Both the position numbers and the translations under genes were made by a program. The notes beneath the pieces were generated by a model that had not been told where the DNA came from, did not search any database, and was given only the letters and a program-made list of their open reading frames with translations. A stretch of 64,000 nucleotides of DNA, from NCBI RefSeq assembly GCF_001905885.1, contig NZ_LIYH01000006.1, forward strand, positions 496,001 through 560,000, given 5' to 3'. This document shows, in pieces, positions 8,535 to 16,705 of this stretch; within the stretch, counting starts at the first letter, position 1; the number at the start of each line of letters is the position of its first letter. The DNA comes from Streptomyces sp. CB03234. Its GTDB lineage: Bacteria > Actinomycetota > Actinomycetes > Streptomycetales > Streptomycetaceae.

Positions 8535-8616
8535 GCCCGGATGGTGGAATGCAGACACGGCGAGCTTAAACCTCGCTGGCCTTCGGGCCGTACCGGTTCG
8601 AGTCCGGTTCCGGGCA
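8535..8616 (+). tRNA. bldA: tRNA-Leu(UAA), developmental tRNA BldA
   Basis: The acceptor arms GCCCGGA (8535-8541) and TCCGGGC (8609-8615) pair perfectly. The anticodon stem GCGAG/CTCGC encloses the loop CTTAAAC, giving anticodon TAA, which reads the rare leucine codon UUA. A long variable arm (GGCCTTCGGGCC) and the T-arm GGTTCGAGTCC follow. CCA is not encoded. In Streptomyces this is the sole tRNA for UUA, and its late availability delays translation of TTA-containing genes for aerial growth and secondary metabolism. The sequence agrees with my memory of the S. coelicolor bldA tRNA. At least four genes in this window contain TTA codons. Confidence 0.95.
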
Positions 8617-8788
8617 CTCCCGAGCTTTCTGGCGGGAGCGGTCCCACAAAAAACCGGACGACCGTCAGGAACCGGCCACGGGGTTGGTGTGACGGGAGTG
8701 AAAGATCCTCCCCGAGCACTAGGGTGTTTCTTTTGCTTGCCCATTACTCTTGTCTCAAGGCCGCGCACGGCGGCCATGGAGGAGTGAG

Positions 8789-9670
8789 ATGAGGAGCAGC
8801 AACCCGGTCTTCTCGCGACGGGGGTTCAGCCGCGACAACGGCTATGCGGGCTTCAACGCGCAGCAGCCGCAGGCCGGGGGCCCCGCCGCTGGAGCGAACC
8901 CGTACGCGACGAACCCGTACGCCACCAACCCGTACGCCCCGCAGGACGCCCAGCTGGGCGCCCCCGCACAGGCCCCGGCACGCCCGGGCGCGATGACCAT
9001 CGACGACGTGGTGTCGCGCACCGCGATCACGCTCGGTACGGTCTTCGTCACCGCGACGCTCGCCTGGTTCCTGCTGCCGGTCGACCCGGCGAACCTGGGC
9101 AAGTCGTATGGGATCGGTATCGGCGCGGCCCTCGTGGCCTTTGTCTTCGCGATGATCCAGTCCTTCAAGCGCAAGGCGTCGCCTGCGCTGATCCTGCTGT
9201 ACGCGGCCTTCGAGGGCGTCTTCCTCGGCGTGATCTCCAACGCCGTGTCGACGTACGTCTCGCCGGGCGTCGTCCCGCAGGCGGTGCTGGGCACGATGGC
9301 CGTCTTCGCCGGCGTGCTCATCGCGTACAAGATGCGCTGGATCCGCGTCACCCGCCGCTTCTACGGCTTCGTGATGGCGGCCGCGCTGGGCTTCATCCTG
9401 CTGATGGCGGTGAACCTGCTGTTCGCCGTGTTCGGCGGCGGTGACGGTCTCGGCTTCCGCAGCGGCGGCCTCGGCATCCTGTTCGGCGTCATCGGCATCA
9501 TCCTGGGTGCGTGCTTCCTGGCCCTGGACTTCAAGCAGGTCGAGGACGGCGTCACCTACGGGGCTCCGCGCGAGGAGTCGTGGCTGGCGGCCTTCGGCCT
9601 CACCCTGACGCTGGTGTGGATCTACCTGGAGTTCCTGCGGCTGCTGTCGATCCTGCAGGGCGACGACTGA
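8789..9670 (+). CDS. Bax inhibitor-1/YccA family integral membrane protein
   Basis: This is a 293-residue protein with seven predicted membrane helices and the BI-1/YccA pattern, including the conserved segment YAAFEGVFLGVISN and a C-terminal LDFKQVEDGV followed by WLAAFGLTLTLVWIYLE. A soluble N-terminal tail of about 80 residues is Gly/Gln/Ala-rich and contains three NPYAT-like repeats. The function in bacteria is unclear; related proteins interact with FtsH or act as pH-sensitive calcium leaks. The ATG at 8789 is preceded by GGAGGAGTGAG. The gene stands alone and is followed by a strong terminator. Confidence 0.85.
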   Translation: MRSSNPVFSRRGFSRDNGYAGFNAQQPQAGGPAAGANPYATNPYATNPYAPQDAQLGAPAQAPARPGAMTIDDVVSRTAITLGTVFVTATLAWFLLPVDPANLGKSYGIGIGAALVAFVFAMIQSFKRKASPALILLYAAFEGVFLGVISNAVSTYVSPGVVPQAVLGTMAVFAGVLIAYKMRWIRVTRRFYGFVMAAALGFILLMAVNLLFAVFGGGDGLGFRSGGLGILFGVIGIILGACFLALDFKQVEDGVTYGAPREESWLAAFGLTLTLVWIYLEFLRLLSILQGDD

Positions 9671-9684
9671 TCGATGTGACCGTA

Positions 9685-9722
9685 CGAAGGGCCCGTCCGG
9701 CGACCGCCGGACGGGCCCTTCG
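9685..9722. terminator. Strong hairpin between convergent genes
   Basis: CGAAGGGCCCGTCCGGCG pairs with its complement ending CCGGACGGGCCCTTCG (9685-9722), giving a very stable stem with a loop of about 3 bases. It lies between the YccA-like gene and the convergent DUF4287 gene. Confidence 0.8.
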
Positions 9723-9739
9723 GCGTTGTCGTCCGACTG

Positions 9740-9970
9740 TCAGAGCAGCTTGCGGGCGGCCCGCCTCAGGTCGTACTCGTGGATGATCGCCTTGGCGTGC
9801 CCGTAACTGAGGTTGTGCTCGCCCCGGAGCCAGCTCACCTTCTCCTCGAAACGGACGAGGGAGGGGCCTTCCTCGACGGTGCGAAGCCATTCGGACACTT
9901 GCCGGCCTGTGCAGTGGGGAATGCGGGAGAGCAGATTTCGATGGGTCTCTTCGGAGAAGACTTGGGACAT
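9740..9970 (-). CDS. Small DUF4287 domain protein
   Basis: This 76-residue, mostly helical protein matches the DUF4287 pattern: a helical start on RIPHCTGRQVSEWLRTV followed by WLRGEHNLSYGHAKAIIHEYDLRRAARK at the end. The family is widespread, about 70-200 residues, and without known function; some members carry two such units, and this is a single-unit form. The ATG at 9970 is the only reasonable start. Confidence 0.75.
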   Translation of the reverse strand: MSQVFSEETHRNLLSRIPHCTGRQVSEWLRTVEEGPSLVRFEEKVSWLRGEHNLSYGHAKAIIHEYDLRRAARKLL

Positions 9971-10032
9971 CGGCGCCTCCGGACGCTTTGCGCGTGTGCT
10001 CCTTCACGTCACCGTGCCTGAGCGTTCGCCCG

Positions 10033-10063
10033 TTGGCAACAGTCCCGTCGCGGCGCGTAGGGT
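10033..10063 (+). promoter_or_regulatory. Candidate promoter giving a leaderless transcript
   Basis: TTGGCA (10033-10038, 5/6 match to -35) and TAGGGT (10058-10063) are separated by 19 bases. Transcription would start at about 10070, exactly at the GTG of the following gene, which lacks a ribosome binding site. Confidence 0.4.
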
Positions 10064-10069
10064 CGCGGC

Positions 10070-10396
10070 GTGCTCGATACGACAGAACTGACCGCCGCCG
10101 TCGAACGCCTCGCCGACCGGCTTCGGGCCGCGCCGCAGAGCCGGCTCCAGCGGGGTGCGGCGGCCGAAGCGCTGGCTCTGGCCAGGGAGTTGGCACTGCG
10201 GGCCCAGCGGCTGGAGGCACCGGACGTGCCGCCGCGGACCATGCCGGACGCCGGGCTGTTCGCGGTCGCGGACCAGCTTGTGGTGGCCTGCAACGATTTG
10301 GCGGAAATTCTGCGAACGGCCCCGGCCGGCTCCCCGCTTCAGCGGGAGCTGGACGAGGCCGTGTCTGCGGTCCGGCGGGCTACAGCGACGCTATGA
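10070..10396 (+). CDS. Small conserved helical hypothetical protein
   Basis: This 108-residue, Leu/Ala/Arg-rich protein is predicted to be all helix, with no membrane segment and no motif I recognise. The GTG start has no purine-rich ribosome binding site, but a promoter-like pair upstream would place the transcription start on the GTG, so it may be leaderless. Its 3' end overlaps that of the convergent gene by 17 bases. It has the codon bias of a real gene, with high third-position GC across the whole frame. Confidence 0.6.
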   Translation: MLDTTELTAAVERLADRLRAAPQSRLQRGAAAEALALARELALRAQRLEAPDVPPRTMPDAGLFAVADQLVVACNDLAEILRTAPAGSPLQRELDEAVSAVRRATATL

Positions 10397-11258
10397 CGCG
10401 GTCGGCGAGGATGTAGACGTTCTCGGCGCCGCCGTCGCTGCCGCACGAGAAGGTCAGCGCGTACGCGCCGGACACCCCCGAGCCGCCGAGCAGGACGGGC
10501 GTCTCACCGTTGCGCAGCGCGTCCGCGAGGCGCTCGGCGGTCTCCCGGTGGCCGGGTGTCATGCACAGGGTCGTGCCGTCGGCGAAGACGTACACATCCA
10601 GCGTGCCCAGGGGCCCGGGCCGTACGTCGGTGAGCGCCGTACGGGTCTCGGCGAGCTCCTCCAGGCGGGCCACGGTGCGCTCGTGGTCGGTGACGACGGG
10701 CGTCTGGACCGGCACGAAGTCGGGGTGCGAGGGGTGCCGGCGGCGGGCGGCGGCCAGCTCGGGGGAGTCCTCGGGGTACGGGTGGTCGGTGATGCCGGGA
10801 AAGTCGGGCAGCTCGGCGAGGGCGTCGAGATCGTCCAGGGCGTCGGCGTACTCGGCGTACTCCTGAGCCATGTCGGCCTCCAGGCCCGCGAAGTCCGCCT
10901 GGCGCGGCACGAAGAACTGCCCGTCCTCGGCCCCCGCCCCGGCCGCCGCGTGCCCGCCCAGCAGGCCGCCGGGGCCGTCGTGGGCGTCCCGCGCCTCCTG
11001 GGCGGCCCAGAACGCCCGCGCCTCGGCCAGCTCCCGCTCCCGCTCCTCGGCGAGCGCCTCGGCGACGGCCGCGCGTATGTCCTCGGCGGCGCGGGCGTGG
11101 GGGACGGTCGGGGTACGGCCGGCGGCATCCGCGGCGGCGAGCTCCGTGCGCAGCGCGGTGACCTGCTTGCGCAGCCCGTGGGCGGCGTGCAGGGCAGCGG
11201 CGCCCACGGCCGTGGCGGCGGCCGTGGTCAGCAGCAGGGCGAGAGACATGGCGCTCAC
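10380..11258 (-). CDS. Membrane-anchored hypothetical protein with coiled coil
   Basis: This is a 292-residue protein with an N-terminal hydrophobic segment (MSAMSLALLLTTAAATAVGA, continuing AALHA), a heptad-like helical region (residues about 28-85, rich in Ala/Glu/Arg) and an acidic globular C-terminal half. That half contains two cysteines and a conserved-looking end TFSCGSDGGAENVYILADRVIASL. I do not recognise the family. The GTG at 11258 has GGGAG upstream; an ATG nine bases later is an alternative. It is probably a single-pass membrane protein facing the cell wall. Confidence 0.6.
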   Translation of the reverse strand: MSAMSLALLLTTAAATAVGAAALHAAHGLRKQVTALRTELAAADAAGRTPTVPHARAAEDIRAAVAEALAEERERELAEARAFWAAQEARDAHDGPGGLLGGHAAAGAGAEDGQFFVPRQADFAGLEADMAQEYAEYADALDDLDALAELPDFPGITDHPYPEDSPELAAARRRHPSHPDFVPVQTPVVTDHERTVARLEELAETRTALTDVRPGPLGTLDVYVFADGTTLCMTPGHRETAERLADALRNGETPVLLGGSGVSGAYALTFSCGSDGGAENVYILADRVIASL

Positions 11259-11404
11259 TGACTTACTCCCGGTTTCAATCGATCCCCCGCACTTCCTACA
11301 TCAGCTTGTCCTGCTCCCGCGCCCCCTGTCAGTGCATTACGTCACGAAATGGACAGGTCTTTTGCCTCGTGGTTTAACCGGAAAGATGGGCTGACCTGCA
11401 CAAA

Positions 11405-11447
11405 CGAATCTCCCCCGGGAGATAGGTCACATCCTGGGGGAGATTCG
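11405..11447 (-). terminator. 12-bp inverted repeat downstream of the thiolase gene
   Basis: CGAATCTCCCCC (11405-11416) is the exact complement of GGGGGAGATTCG (11436-11447), separated by 19 bases. It could terminate the thiolase transcript. Alternatively it is an operator for the gene to the left, since it lies 147 bases upstream of that start. Confidence 0.5.
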
Positions 11448-11461
11448 GTCACGGCTGGGAC

Positions 11462-11568
11462 GCGGAGGGGTTGGCCGAGCCGCTCGCCTCTTGTGGTCGC
11501 GTTCCGCTTCGCTACCGCTGCGGGCAGGTGCCGCCCGCTTCGTTCCTCAGGCGACCCCTACCCTCCGC
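11462..11568. other. Nested-stem structured element
   Basis: Three complementary pairs nest inside one another: GCGGAGGG/CCCTCCGC (outer, 11462-11469 with 11561-11568), GGTCGC/GCGACC (11495-11500 with 11551-11556) and GCGGGC/GCCCGC (11520-11525 with 11533-11538). It ends GCCA and begins with GGAGGGG, faintly like a tRNA, but it lacks a T-arm. It may be a complex terminator or an untested RNA. Confidence 0.35.
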
Positions 11569-11574
11569 CACAGC

Positions 11575-12795
11575 TCAGCTCAACCGCTCGATGACCATGG
11601 CCATGCCCTGGCCGCCTCCGACGCACATGGTCTCCAGGCCGAACTGCTTGTCGTGGAACTGGAGGCTGTTGATCAGCGTGCCGGTGATGCGGGCGCCCGT
11701 CATGCCGAAGGGGTGGCCGACGGCGATGGCGCCGCCGTTGACGTTCAGCTTCTCCAGCGGGATGTCCAGGTCGCGGTAGGACGGGATCACCTGCGCGGCG
11801 AACGCCTCGTTGATCTCGACCAGGTCGATGTCACCGATGGTCAGCCCCGCGCGCTTGAGGGCCTGCTTGCTGGCCTCGACCGGCCCGTAGCCCATGATCT
11901 CGGGCGACAGGCCCGAGACGCCCGTGGACACGATCCGGGCGAGCGGGGTCAGGCCCAGCTCCCGCGCCTTGGTGTCGCTCATGATGACGAGCGCGGCGGC
12001 GCCGTCGTTGAGCGGGCAGCAGTTGCCGGCGGTCACGAGCCCGTCGGGGCGGAAGACCGGCTTCAGTCCCTGGACGCCCTCCAGCGTCACGCCGGCGCGC
12101 GGCCCGTCGTCCTTGGAGACCACGGTGCCGTCGGGGGTGGTGACCGGGGTGATCTCCCGCTCCCAGAAGCCGTTCTTGATGGCCTCCTCGGCGAGGTTCT
12201 GCGACCGTACGCCGAACTCGTCCATGTCCTGGCGGGTGACGCCCTTCAGGCGCGCCAGGTTCTCGGCGGTCTGGCCCATAGCGATGTACGCGTCGGGCAG
12301 CAGCCCGTCCTCGCGCGGGTCGTGCCAGTCGGCGCCCTCCTGCTGGGCGCGGGCGGCGGTGCGGGCCTCCGCCTCGGCGAAGACCGGGTTGTGCGTGTCG
12401 GGCAGGCTGTCGCTGTTGCCCTTCACGGACCGGGACACCATCTCGACACCGGCGGAGATGAAGACGTCGCCCTCGCCCGCCTTGATGGCGTGCAGGGCCA
12501 TGCGGGACGTCTGGAGCGACGAGGAGCAGTACCGGGTGATGGTGCAGCCCGGCAGGTGGTCCATCCCCATCTGCACGGCGACGATCCGGCCCAGGTTGTG
12601 CCCCTGCTCGCCACCGGGCAGGCCACAGCCGAGCATCAGGTCGTCGATGTCACGCGGGTCGAGCTCGGGCACCTTGGCGAGCGCGGCCTGGACGATCGTG
12701 GCGGTCAGGTCGTCCGGCCGCAGGTCCTTCAACGAGCCCTTGAAGGCCCGCCCGATGGGGGAGCGGGCGGCTGAGACGATCACGGCTTCGGGCAT
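11575..12795 (-). CDS. Acetyl-CoA C-acyltransferase (thiolase)
   Basis: This is a 406-residue thiolase. The nucleophile Cys is at position 90 in RYCSSSLQTS, the second catalytic region GHPFGMTGAR places His at about 361, and the acid/base Cys is at about 391 in CVGGGQGMAM. The enzyme catalyses thiolytic cleavage of 3-ketoacyl-CoA in beta-oxidation, or the reverse condensation. Sequence style favours the FadA-like degradative type, but this is not certain. The ATG at 12795 starts just before the conserved EAVIVSAARSPIG; the frame stays open upstream without family-like sequence. The gene appears monocistronic. Confidence 0.9.
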   Translation of the reverse strand: MPEAVIVSAARSPIGRAFKGSLKDLRPDDLTATIVQAALAKVPELDPRDIDDLMLGCGLPGGEQGHNLGRIVAVQMGMDHLPGCTITRYCSSSLQTSRMALHAIKAGEGDVFISAGVEMVSRSVKGNSDSLPDTHNPVFAEAEARTAARAQQEGADWHDPREDGLLPDAYIAMGQTAENLARLKGVTRQDMDEFGVRSQNLAEEAIKNGFWEREITPVTTPDGTVVSKDDGPRAGVTLEGVQGLKPVFRPDGLVTAGNCCPLNDGAAALVIMSDTKARELGLTPLARIVSTGVSGLSPEIMGYGPVEASKQALKRAGLTIGDIDLVEINEAFAAQVIPSYRDLDIPLEKLNVNGGAIAVGHPFGMTGARITGTLINSLQFHDKQFGLETMCVGGGQGMAMVIERLS

Positions 12796-13458
12796 CACGG
12801 CTCCAGAGGGGCGAGGGGCAGGACTGAGAGGGAAGTTACCCGTACGTATGGCCCAGGTCACCGGGGCGGGCGTGTGATGCGGACCGCATTTCTAAGCGCT
12901 CGCTCAGCCCCTGCGGCCCCGCCCACACCCGGCACCTGCCCGAAACCAGCGCGTTCACCCCCTGGCGGGGGGCTTCAGGGCCCACTTCCCGAACCGGGGC
13001 TCCGCCCCGGATCCGGGGGTGTGCGCGGGGGCTGACGCCCCCGCACCCCCAGCGCGGCAGCTTCGCGCCGCGCAGGTGCCGGGTGCCTCGGCTCGGCCCC
13101 GAAGGGGGACGCGCCCCACGGAGCGGACCCCAACGGCACGCCCCGCGCTTGGGCAACCCCCGCAGGGCGCACCCCGCGCACCGGCAACCCCGCGGGGCGT
13201 ACCCCGCGCGCGGGCGCGCCCCGCCGGGGCGGCGGCCGGCCCCGGGTGTGGGCCTGGGCCAGGCCACGGCACGCCCCGCGCACGGGCGACCCCCGAACCG
13301 CGCGCCCCGCCGTGGGGCGGCGGCCGGACCGGGGCGTGGGCCCGGTGCAGGCCCACGGTGCGCCCGCGTATGGGCACCCGCCCGAACCGCGCGCCCCGCC
13401 GGGGCGGCGGCCGGCCCGGGGGCATCCGCCCGGAGGGCGCGCCCACCCGGCGGGAGGG
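12796..13458. repeat. GC-rich intergenic repeat island
   Basis: There is no credible gene in these 663 bases. Long frames exist on both strands only because stop codons are rare at this GC content. The block GCGCGCCCCGCCGGGGCGG occurs at 13214, 13300 (one small insertion) and 13389, so there is a period of about 86-89 bases carrying additional inverted copies. A shorter unit (CACCCCGCGC...GGCAACCCCGC) repeats between about 13139 and 13215. Each block is itself palindromic and would form strong hairpins. Confidence 0.65.
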
Positions 13459-14460
13459 TCAGGGGTGGGCGTCGCGGAGAGGGGCGGGGTCCTGGACCGA
13501 GGGGAGGCGGCGACGGCGGCGGTGCTTGAGCAGGGCCCACGGCGCGCGGGCGCCCGTGACCTCCGTACCGGCTTCCTCGACCGCCTCCGCCGCGGCCTTC
13601 GCGACCGGCAGCATGCCCTCCCGGCGGTCCGCCTCCAGCCGGTCCGCCTCCGGCCACACGCCCAGCACCGCGCACACGGTCGGCAGCACGGCCATCGCCG
13701 CCGTCGCGTACCCCTCCGCCGACGGGTGGTAGTTGTCCGCCCCGAACATCTCGCGCGGGTTCGCCGCGAACTCCGGCCCCAGCAGGTCGCCCAGCGACAC
13801 CGTGCGGCCGCCCTGCTCCACGACCACGATCGTCTGGGCGGCGGCCAGCTGGCGCGAGGCCCGCCGCGCCAGCCACCGCAGCGGCTGGTACACGGGCTCG
13901 ATGGTGCCCAGGTCGGGGCACGTGCCGACCACGACCTCCGCGCCCGCCGTACGCAGCCGGCGCACGGTCGTCGCCAGGTAGCGCACCGACTCCGTGGGCG
14001 ACATCCGGTGCGTCACGTCATTCGCCCCGATCATGATCACGCACACGTCGGGGATCCGCCCCGGATGGGCCAGCAGCAGGGTCACCTGGCGTTCCAGGTC
14101 GTCGGAGCGCGCCCCGGGAAGGGCGACGTTCCGCAGCTCCACGGGGCGTTCCGCGACCGCCGCCAGCCCCGAGGCGAGCAGCGCGCCGGGCGTCTGGCCC
14201 GCCCGGCGCACTCCCTGCCCCGCAGCCGTCGAATCACCCAGGAGGGCGAGCCGCAGGGGCTCGGCAGCGCCTTCGTACCCCCGGCCGTACAGCCCGTCGG
14301 CCGCCGGTGGCAGCGGCGCCACACCACCGCCCACCGAGCGCTTCGCCAGCTGCACCTCGGCCAGCAGCACCCCGACCGCCGCCACCCCCAGCAGCCCGAT
14401 GCCGCCGCCCCCGTACGCCGCGCCGGCGGCGATCCGCCGTGCCACCCTCGCCCTCGACAT
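13459..14460 (-). CDS. SGNH/GDSL family hydrolase (esterase/lipase), membrane-anchored
   Basis: This is a 333-residue protein. An N-terminal hydrophobic stretch (residues about 12-36) suggests a signal anchor, so the catalytic domain probably faces the outside. Block I LALLGDSTAAG has the nucleophile Ser at 77, block III IGANDVTH supplies the Asn of the oxyanion hole, and the last block ADNYHPSAEGY carries the catalytic Asp/His pair. A Cys/Asp-containing middle region GTCPDLG is common in actinobacterial members. The ATG at 14460 follows GAGGAGGT by 11 bases; a TTG 30 bases upstream is possible. The substrate is unknown. Confidence 0.82.
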   Translation of the reverse strand: MSRARVARRIAAGAAYGGGGIGLLGVAAVGVLLAEVQLAKRSVGGGVAPLPPAADGLYGRGYEGAAEPLRLALLGDSTAAGQGVRRAGQTPGALLASGLAAVAERPVELRNVALPGARSDDLERQVTLLLAHPGRIPDVCVIMIGANDVTHRMSPTESVRYLATTVRRLRTAGAEVVVGTCPDLGTIEPVYQPLRWLARRASRQLAAAQTIVVVEQGGRTVSLGDLLGPEFAANPREMFGADNYHPSAEGYATAAMAVLPTVCAVLGVWPEADRLEADRREGMLPVAKAAAEAVEEAGTEVTGARAPWALLKHRRRRRLPSVQDPAPLRDAHP

Positions 14461-14564
14461 AGGGGCAGCCACCTCCTCGTTGCCGTACAAGAGCTAACTG
14501 CCCCGTAACCGCCTCCGACTACGCATACGCTGGCTGGACCATTACGGAGACCCCGGAGACTACG

Positions 14565-15950
14565 GTGCAATACCACGACTCGATGATCAGCCTCGTCGGC
14601 AACACCCCGCTGGTGAAGCTCAACAGTGTGACCGAGGGCCTGCAGGCCACCGTCCTGGCCAAGGTCGAGTACTTCAACCCCGGCGGTTCGGTCAAGGACC
14701 GTATCGCCCTGCGTATGATCGAGGCGGCGGAGGAGAGCGGCGCTCTGAAGCCCGGCGGCACCATCGTCGAGCCCACGTCCGGCAACACGGGCGTCGGCCT
14801 CGCCATCGTGGCCCAGCAGAAGGGCTACAAGTGCATCTTCGTCTGCCCCGACAAGGTCTCGACCGACAAGATCAACGTCCTGCGGGCGTACGGCGCCGAG
14901 GTGGTCGTCTGCCCCACGGCCGTGGACCCCGAGCACCCCGACTCCTACTACAACGTCTCCGACCGCCTCGTCCGTGAGACGCCGGGCGCCTGGAAGCCGG
15001 ACCAGTACTCCAACCCGAACAACCCCCGTTCGCACTACGAGACCACCGGTCCCGAGCTGTGGGACCAGACCGACGGAAAGATCACCCACTTCGTCGCCGG
15101 CGTCGGCACCGGCGGCACCATCACCGGCACCGGCCGCTACCTGAAGGAGGTCAGCGGCGGCAAGGTCCGCATCGTCGGCGCCGACCCCGAGGGCTCCGTC
15201 TACTCCGGCGGCTCCGGGCGGCCCTACCTCGTCGAGGGTGTCGGTGAGGACTTCTGGCCCACCGCGTACGACCGGACCGTCACCGACGAGATCGTCGCCG
15301 TGTCCGACAAGGACTCCTTCCAGATGACCCGCCGCCTCGCCAAGGAGGAGGGCCTCCTGGTCGGCGGCTCCTGCGGCATGGCCGTCGTCGCGGCGCTGCG
15401 CGTCGCCGAGGGGCTCGGCCCCGACGACGTCGTGGTGGTCCTCCTCCCCGACAGCGGCAAGGGCTACCTCTCCAAGATCTTCAACGACGAGTGGATGGCC
15501 GACTACGGCTTCCTGGAGGAGTCCGGCCCGTCCGCCAGCGTCGGCGACGTCCTCCGCCACAAGGAGGGCGACATCCCCAAGCTCGTCCACATGCACCCCG
15601 AGGAGACGGTCGGCGAAGCCATCGACGTCCTGCGCGAGTACGGCGTCTCCCAGATGCCCATCGTCAAGCCCGGCGCCGGTCACCCCGACGTCATGGCCGC
15701 CGAGGTCGTCGGCTCGGTCGTCGAACGGGAGTTGCTGGACGCCCTGTTCACCAAGCGCGCCTCCCTCGACGACCCGCTCGACAAGCACATGAGCCCGCCG
15801 CTGCCCCAGGTCGGCTCCGGCGAGCCGGTCGCCGACCTGATGTCCGTACTGGGCACGGCCGACGCGGCGATCGTGCTGGTCGAGGGCAAGCCGACCGGTG
15901 TGGTGAGCCGTCAGGACCTGCTCACCTTCCTCGCGAAGGACGGCAAGTAG
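14565..15950 (+). CDS. cbs: Cystathionine beta-synthase
   Basis: This is a 461-residue enzyme with a PLP fold-type II domain (1 to about 325) followed by a C-terminal pair of CBS domains. The PLP lysine is K44 in FNPGGSVKDR, the substrate loop PTSGNTG lies near residues 72-78, and the phosphate cradle is GVGTGGT. It condenses serine (or O-acetylserine) with homocysteine in reverse transsulfuration. The presence of CBS domains favours true cystathionine beta-synthase over cysteine synthase. The GTG start at 14565 is preceded by CCGGAG. The gene is monocistronic, with a strong terminator at 16128. Confidence 0.9.
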   Translation: MQYHDSMISLVGNTPLVKLNSVTEGLQATVLAKVEYFNPGGSVKDRIALRMIEAAEESGALKPGGTIVEPTSGNTGVGLAIVAQQKGYKCIFVCPDKVSTDKINVLRAYGAEVVVCPTAVDPEHPDSYYNVSDRLVRETPGAWKPDQYSNPNNPRSHYETTGPELWDQTDGKITHFVAGVGTGGTITGTGRYLKEVSGGKVRIVGADPEGSVYSGGSGRPYLVEGVGEDFWPTAYDRTVTDEIVAVSDKDSFQMTRRLAKEEGLLVGGSCGMAVVAALRVAEGLGPDDVVVVLLPDSGKGYLSKIFNDEWMADYGFLEESGPSASVGDVLRHKEGDIPKLVHMHPEETVGEAIDVLREYGVSQMPIVKPGAGHPDVMAAEVVGSVVERELLDALFTKRASLDDPLDKHMSPPLPQVGSGEPVADLMSVLGTADAAIVLVEGKPTGVVSRQDLLTFLAKDGK

Positions 15951-16127
15951 CCACAAGGGAACGCCGCTTCGCGAAATCGGTACGAGCACGACATGTGGCG
16001 GCAGCACCCACTTAACACGCGTCAGGCATCGTTGTCTGTGTCGGCGCCACGGACCTCCGGAGCGGCTCCCGGACCTCCAGACGCGCCGCGGACGCGGAGA
16101 CCGGCCCTGACCCGGGCCCGTGTCCCT

Positions 16128-16182
16128 CGCGGGGACCGCCGTCGTCCCGCCCCCCGGCAACGGGGGTGCGGCGGTCCCCGCG
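16128..16182. terminator. 14-bp perfect hairpin between convergent genes
   Basis: CGCGGGGACCGCCG (16128-16141) is the exact complement of CGGCGGTCCCCGCG (16169-16182), with a 27-base loop. It sits between the ends of cbs and the convergent small membrane protein gene. Confidence 0.7.
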
Positions 16183-16193
16183 CCAAGCGTCGT

Positions 16194-16628
16194 TCAGGCG
16201 TCCTCGTCCCGGCGCCGCCGCCGGGATATGCCCCGCAGCGAGTGCGCCGCGTTGACGCCGACTATGCCCGTCCAGGTGACGATCAGGCCCTCCAGGCCGG
16301 CGTTCACGACGCCGATCGCCGAGAGCGGGACCGCGAGGATCAGCGAGACGATGGCGAAGCCGAAGCGCTCGCCGAAGTTCTCCCCGACCGGCGGGCCGCC
16401 GCCCAGGCCGCCGCCCAGGCCGCCGCCCGGGCGGGCGCCCCGGGCGACGATCATCTGCTGCTCGGCGACCTGGCGGCGGACGCGGCGCTCGACCGTGGCG
16501 TCCAGGCGCTGCTCCACCTTTTCCAGGAACGACTCGACGAGGGCCGACTCGTATTCCGTCCCCAGTTCGCGGCGCGCCTGGAGGGTGGCGTCGAGCTCCT
16601 TCTCGAGCTCCGTGTCACGGGCTTCCAT
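16194..16628 (-). CDS. Small membrane protein with N-terminal coiled coil
   Basis: This is a 144-residue protein. The first 65 residues are a charged helix likely to form a coiled coil (EKELDATLQARRELGTEYES and on), followed by a Gly-rich hinge (PGGGLGGGLGGGPP). Two membrane helices (about 86-105 and 107-126) and an Arg-rich basic tail RRRRRDEDA follow. I know it as a conserved streptomycete type without assigned function. Both termini are predicted to be cytoplasmic. Confidence 0.65.
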   Translation of the reverse strand: MEARDTELEKELDATLQARRELGTEYESALVESFLEKVEQRLDATVERRVRRQVAEQQMIVARGARPGGGLGGGLGGGPPVGENFGERFGFAIVSLILAVPLSAIGVVNAGLEGLIVTWTGIVGVNAAHSLRGISRRRRRDEDA

Positions 16629-16705
16629 GCTCGATACGGTACGGGGCCGAAGCCGCGCTGTCGGTGGGGCTAACCCCCCTCTTCATCCCCCCGCGCTCCC
16701 CCCTC

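Larger units (their letters stand above)
11259..11574. other. Intergenic region with two structured elements
   Basis: No protein gene is visible. Downstream of the leftward thiolase gene lie a nested-stem element (11462-11568) and a perfect 12-bp hairpin (11405-11447). The sequence near 11259-11400 is AT-richer and probably carries the promoter of the hypothetical gene to the left. Confidence 0.5.

Noticed and set aside
11464..11570. tRNA-Ser-like sequence (GGAGGGG start, GCCA end)
   Set aside because: At 107 bases it is too long, one acceptor pair is mismatched, and no T-arm (TTC-purine-A pattern) or anticodon stem can be drawn. It is kept only as a structured element.
12836..13921. Minus-strand frame of 361 codons across the repeat island
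   Set aside because: It is Gly/Arg/Pro/Ala-only sequence generated by the GC-rich repeats, overlaps the SGNH hydrolase gene, and has no domain.
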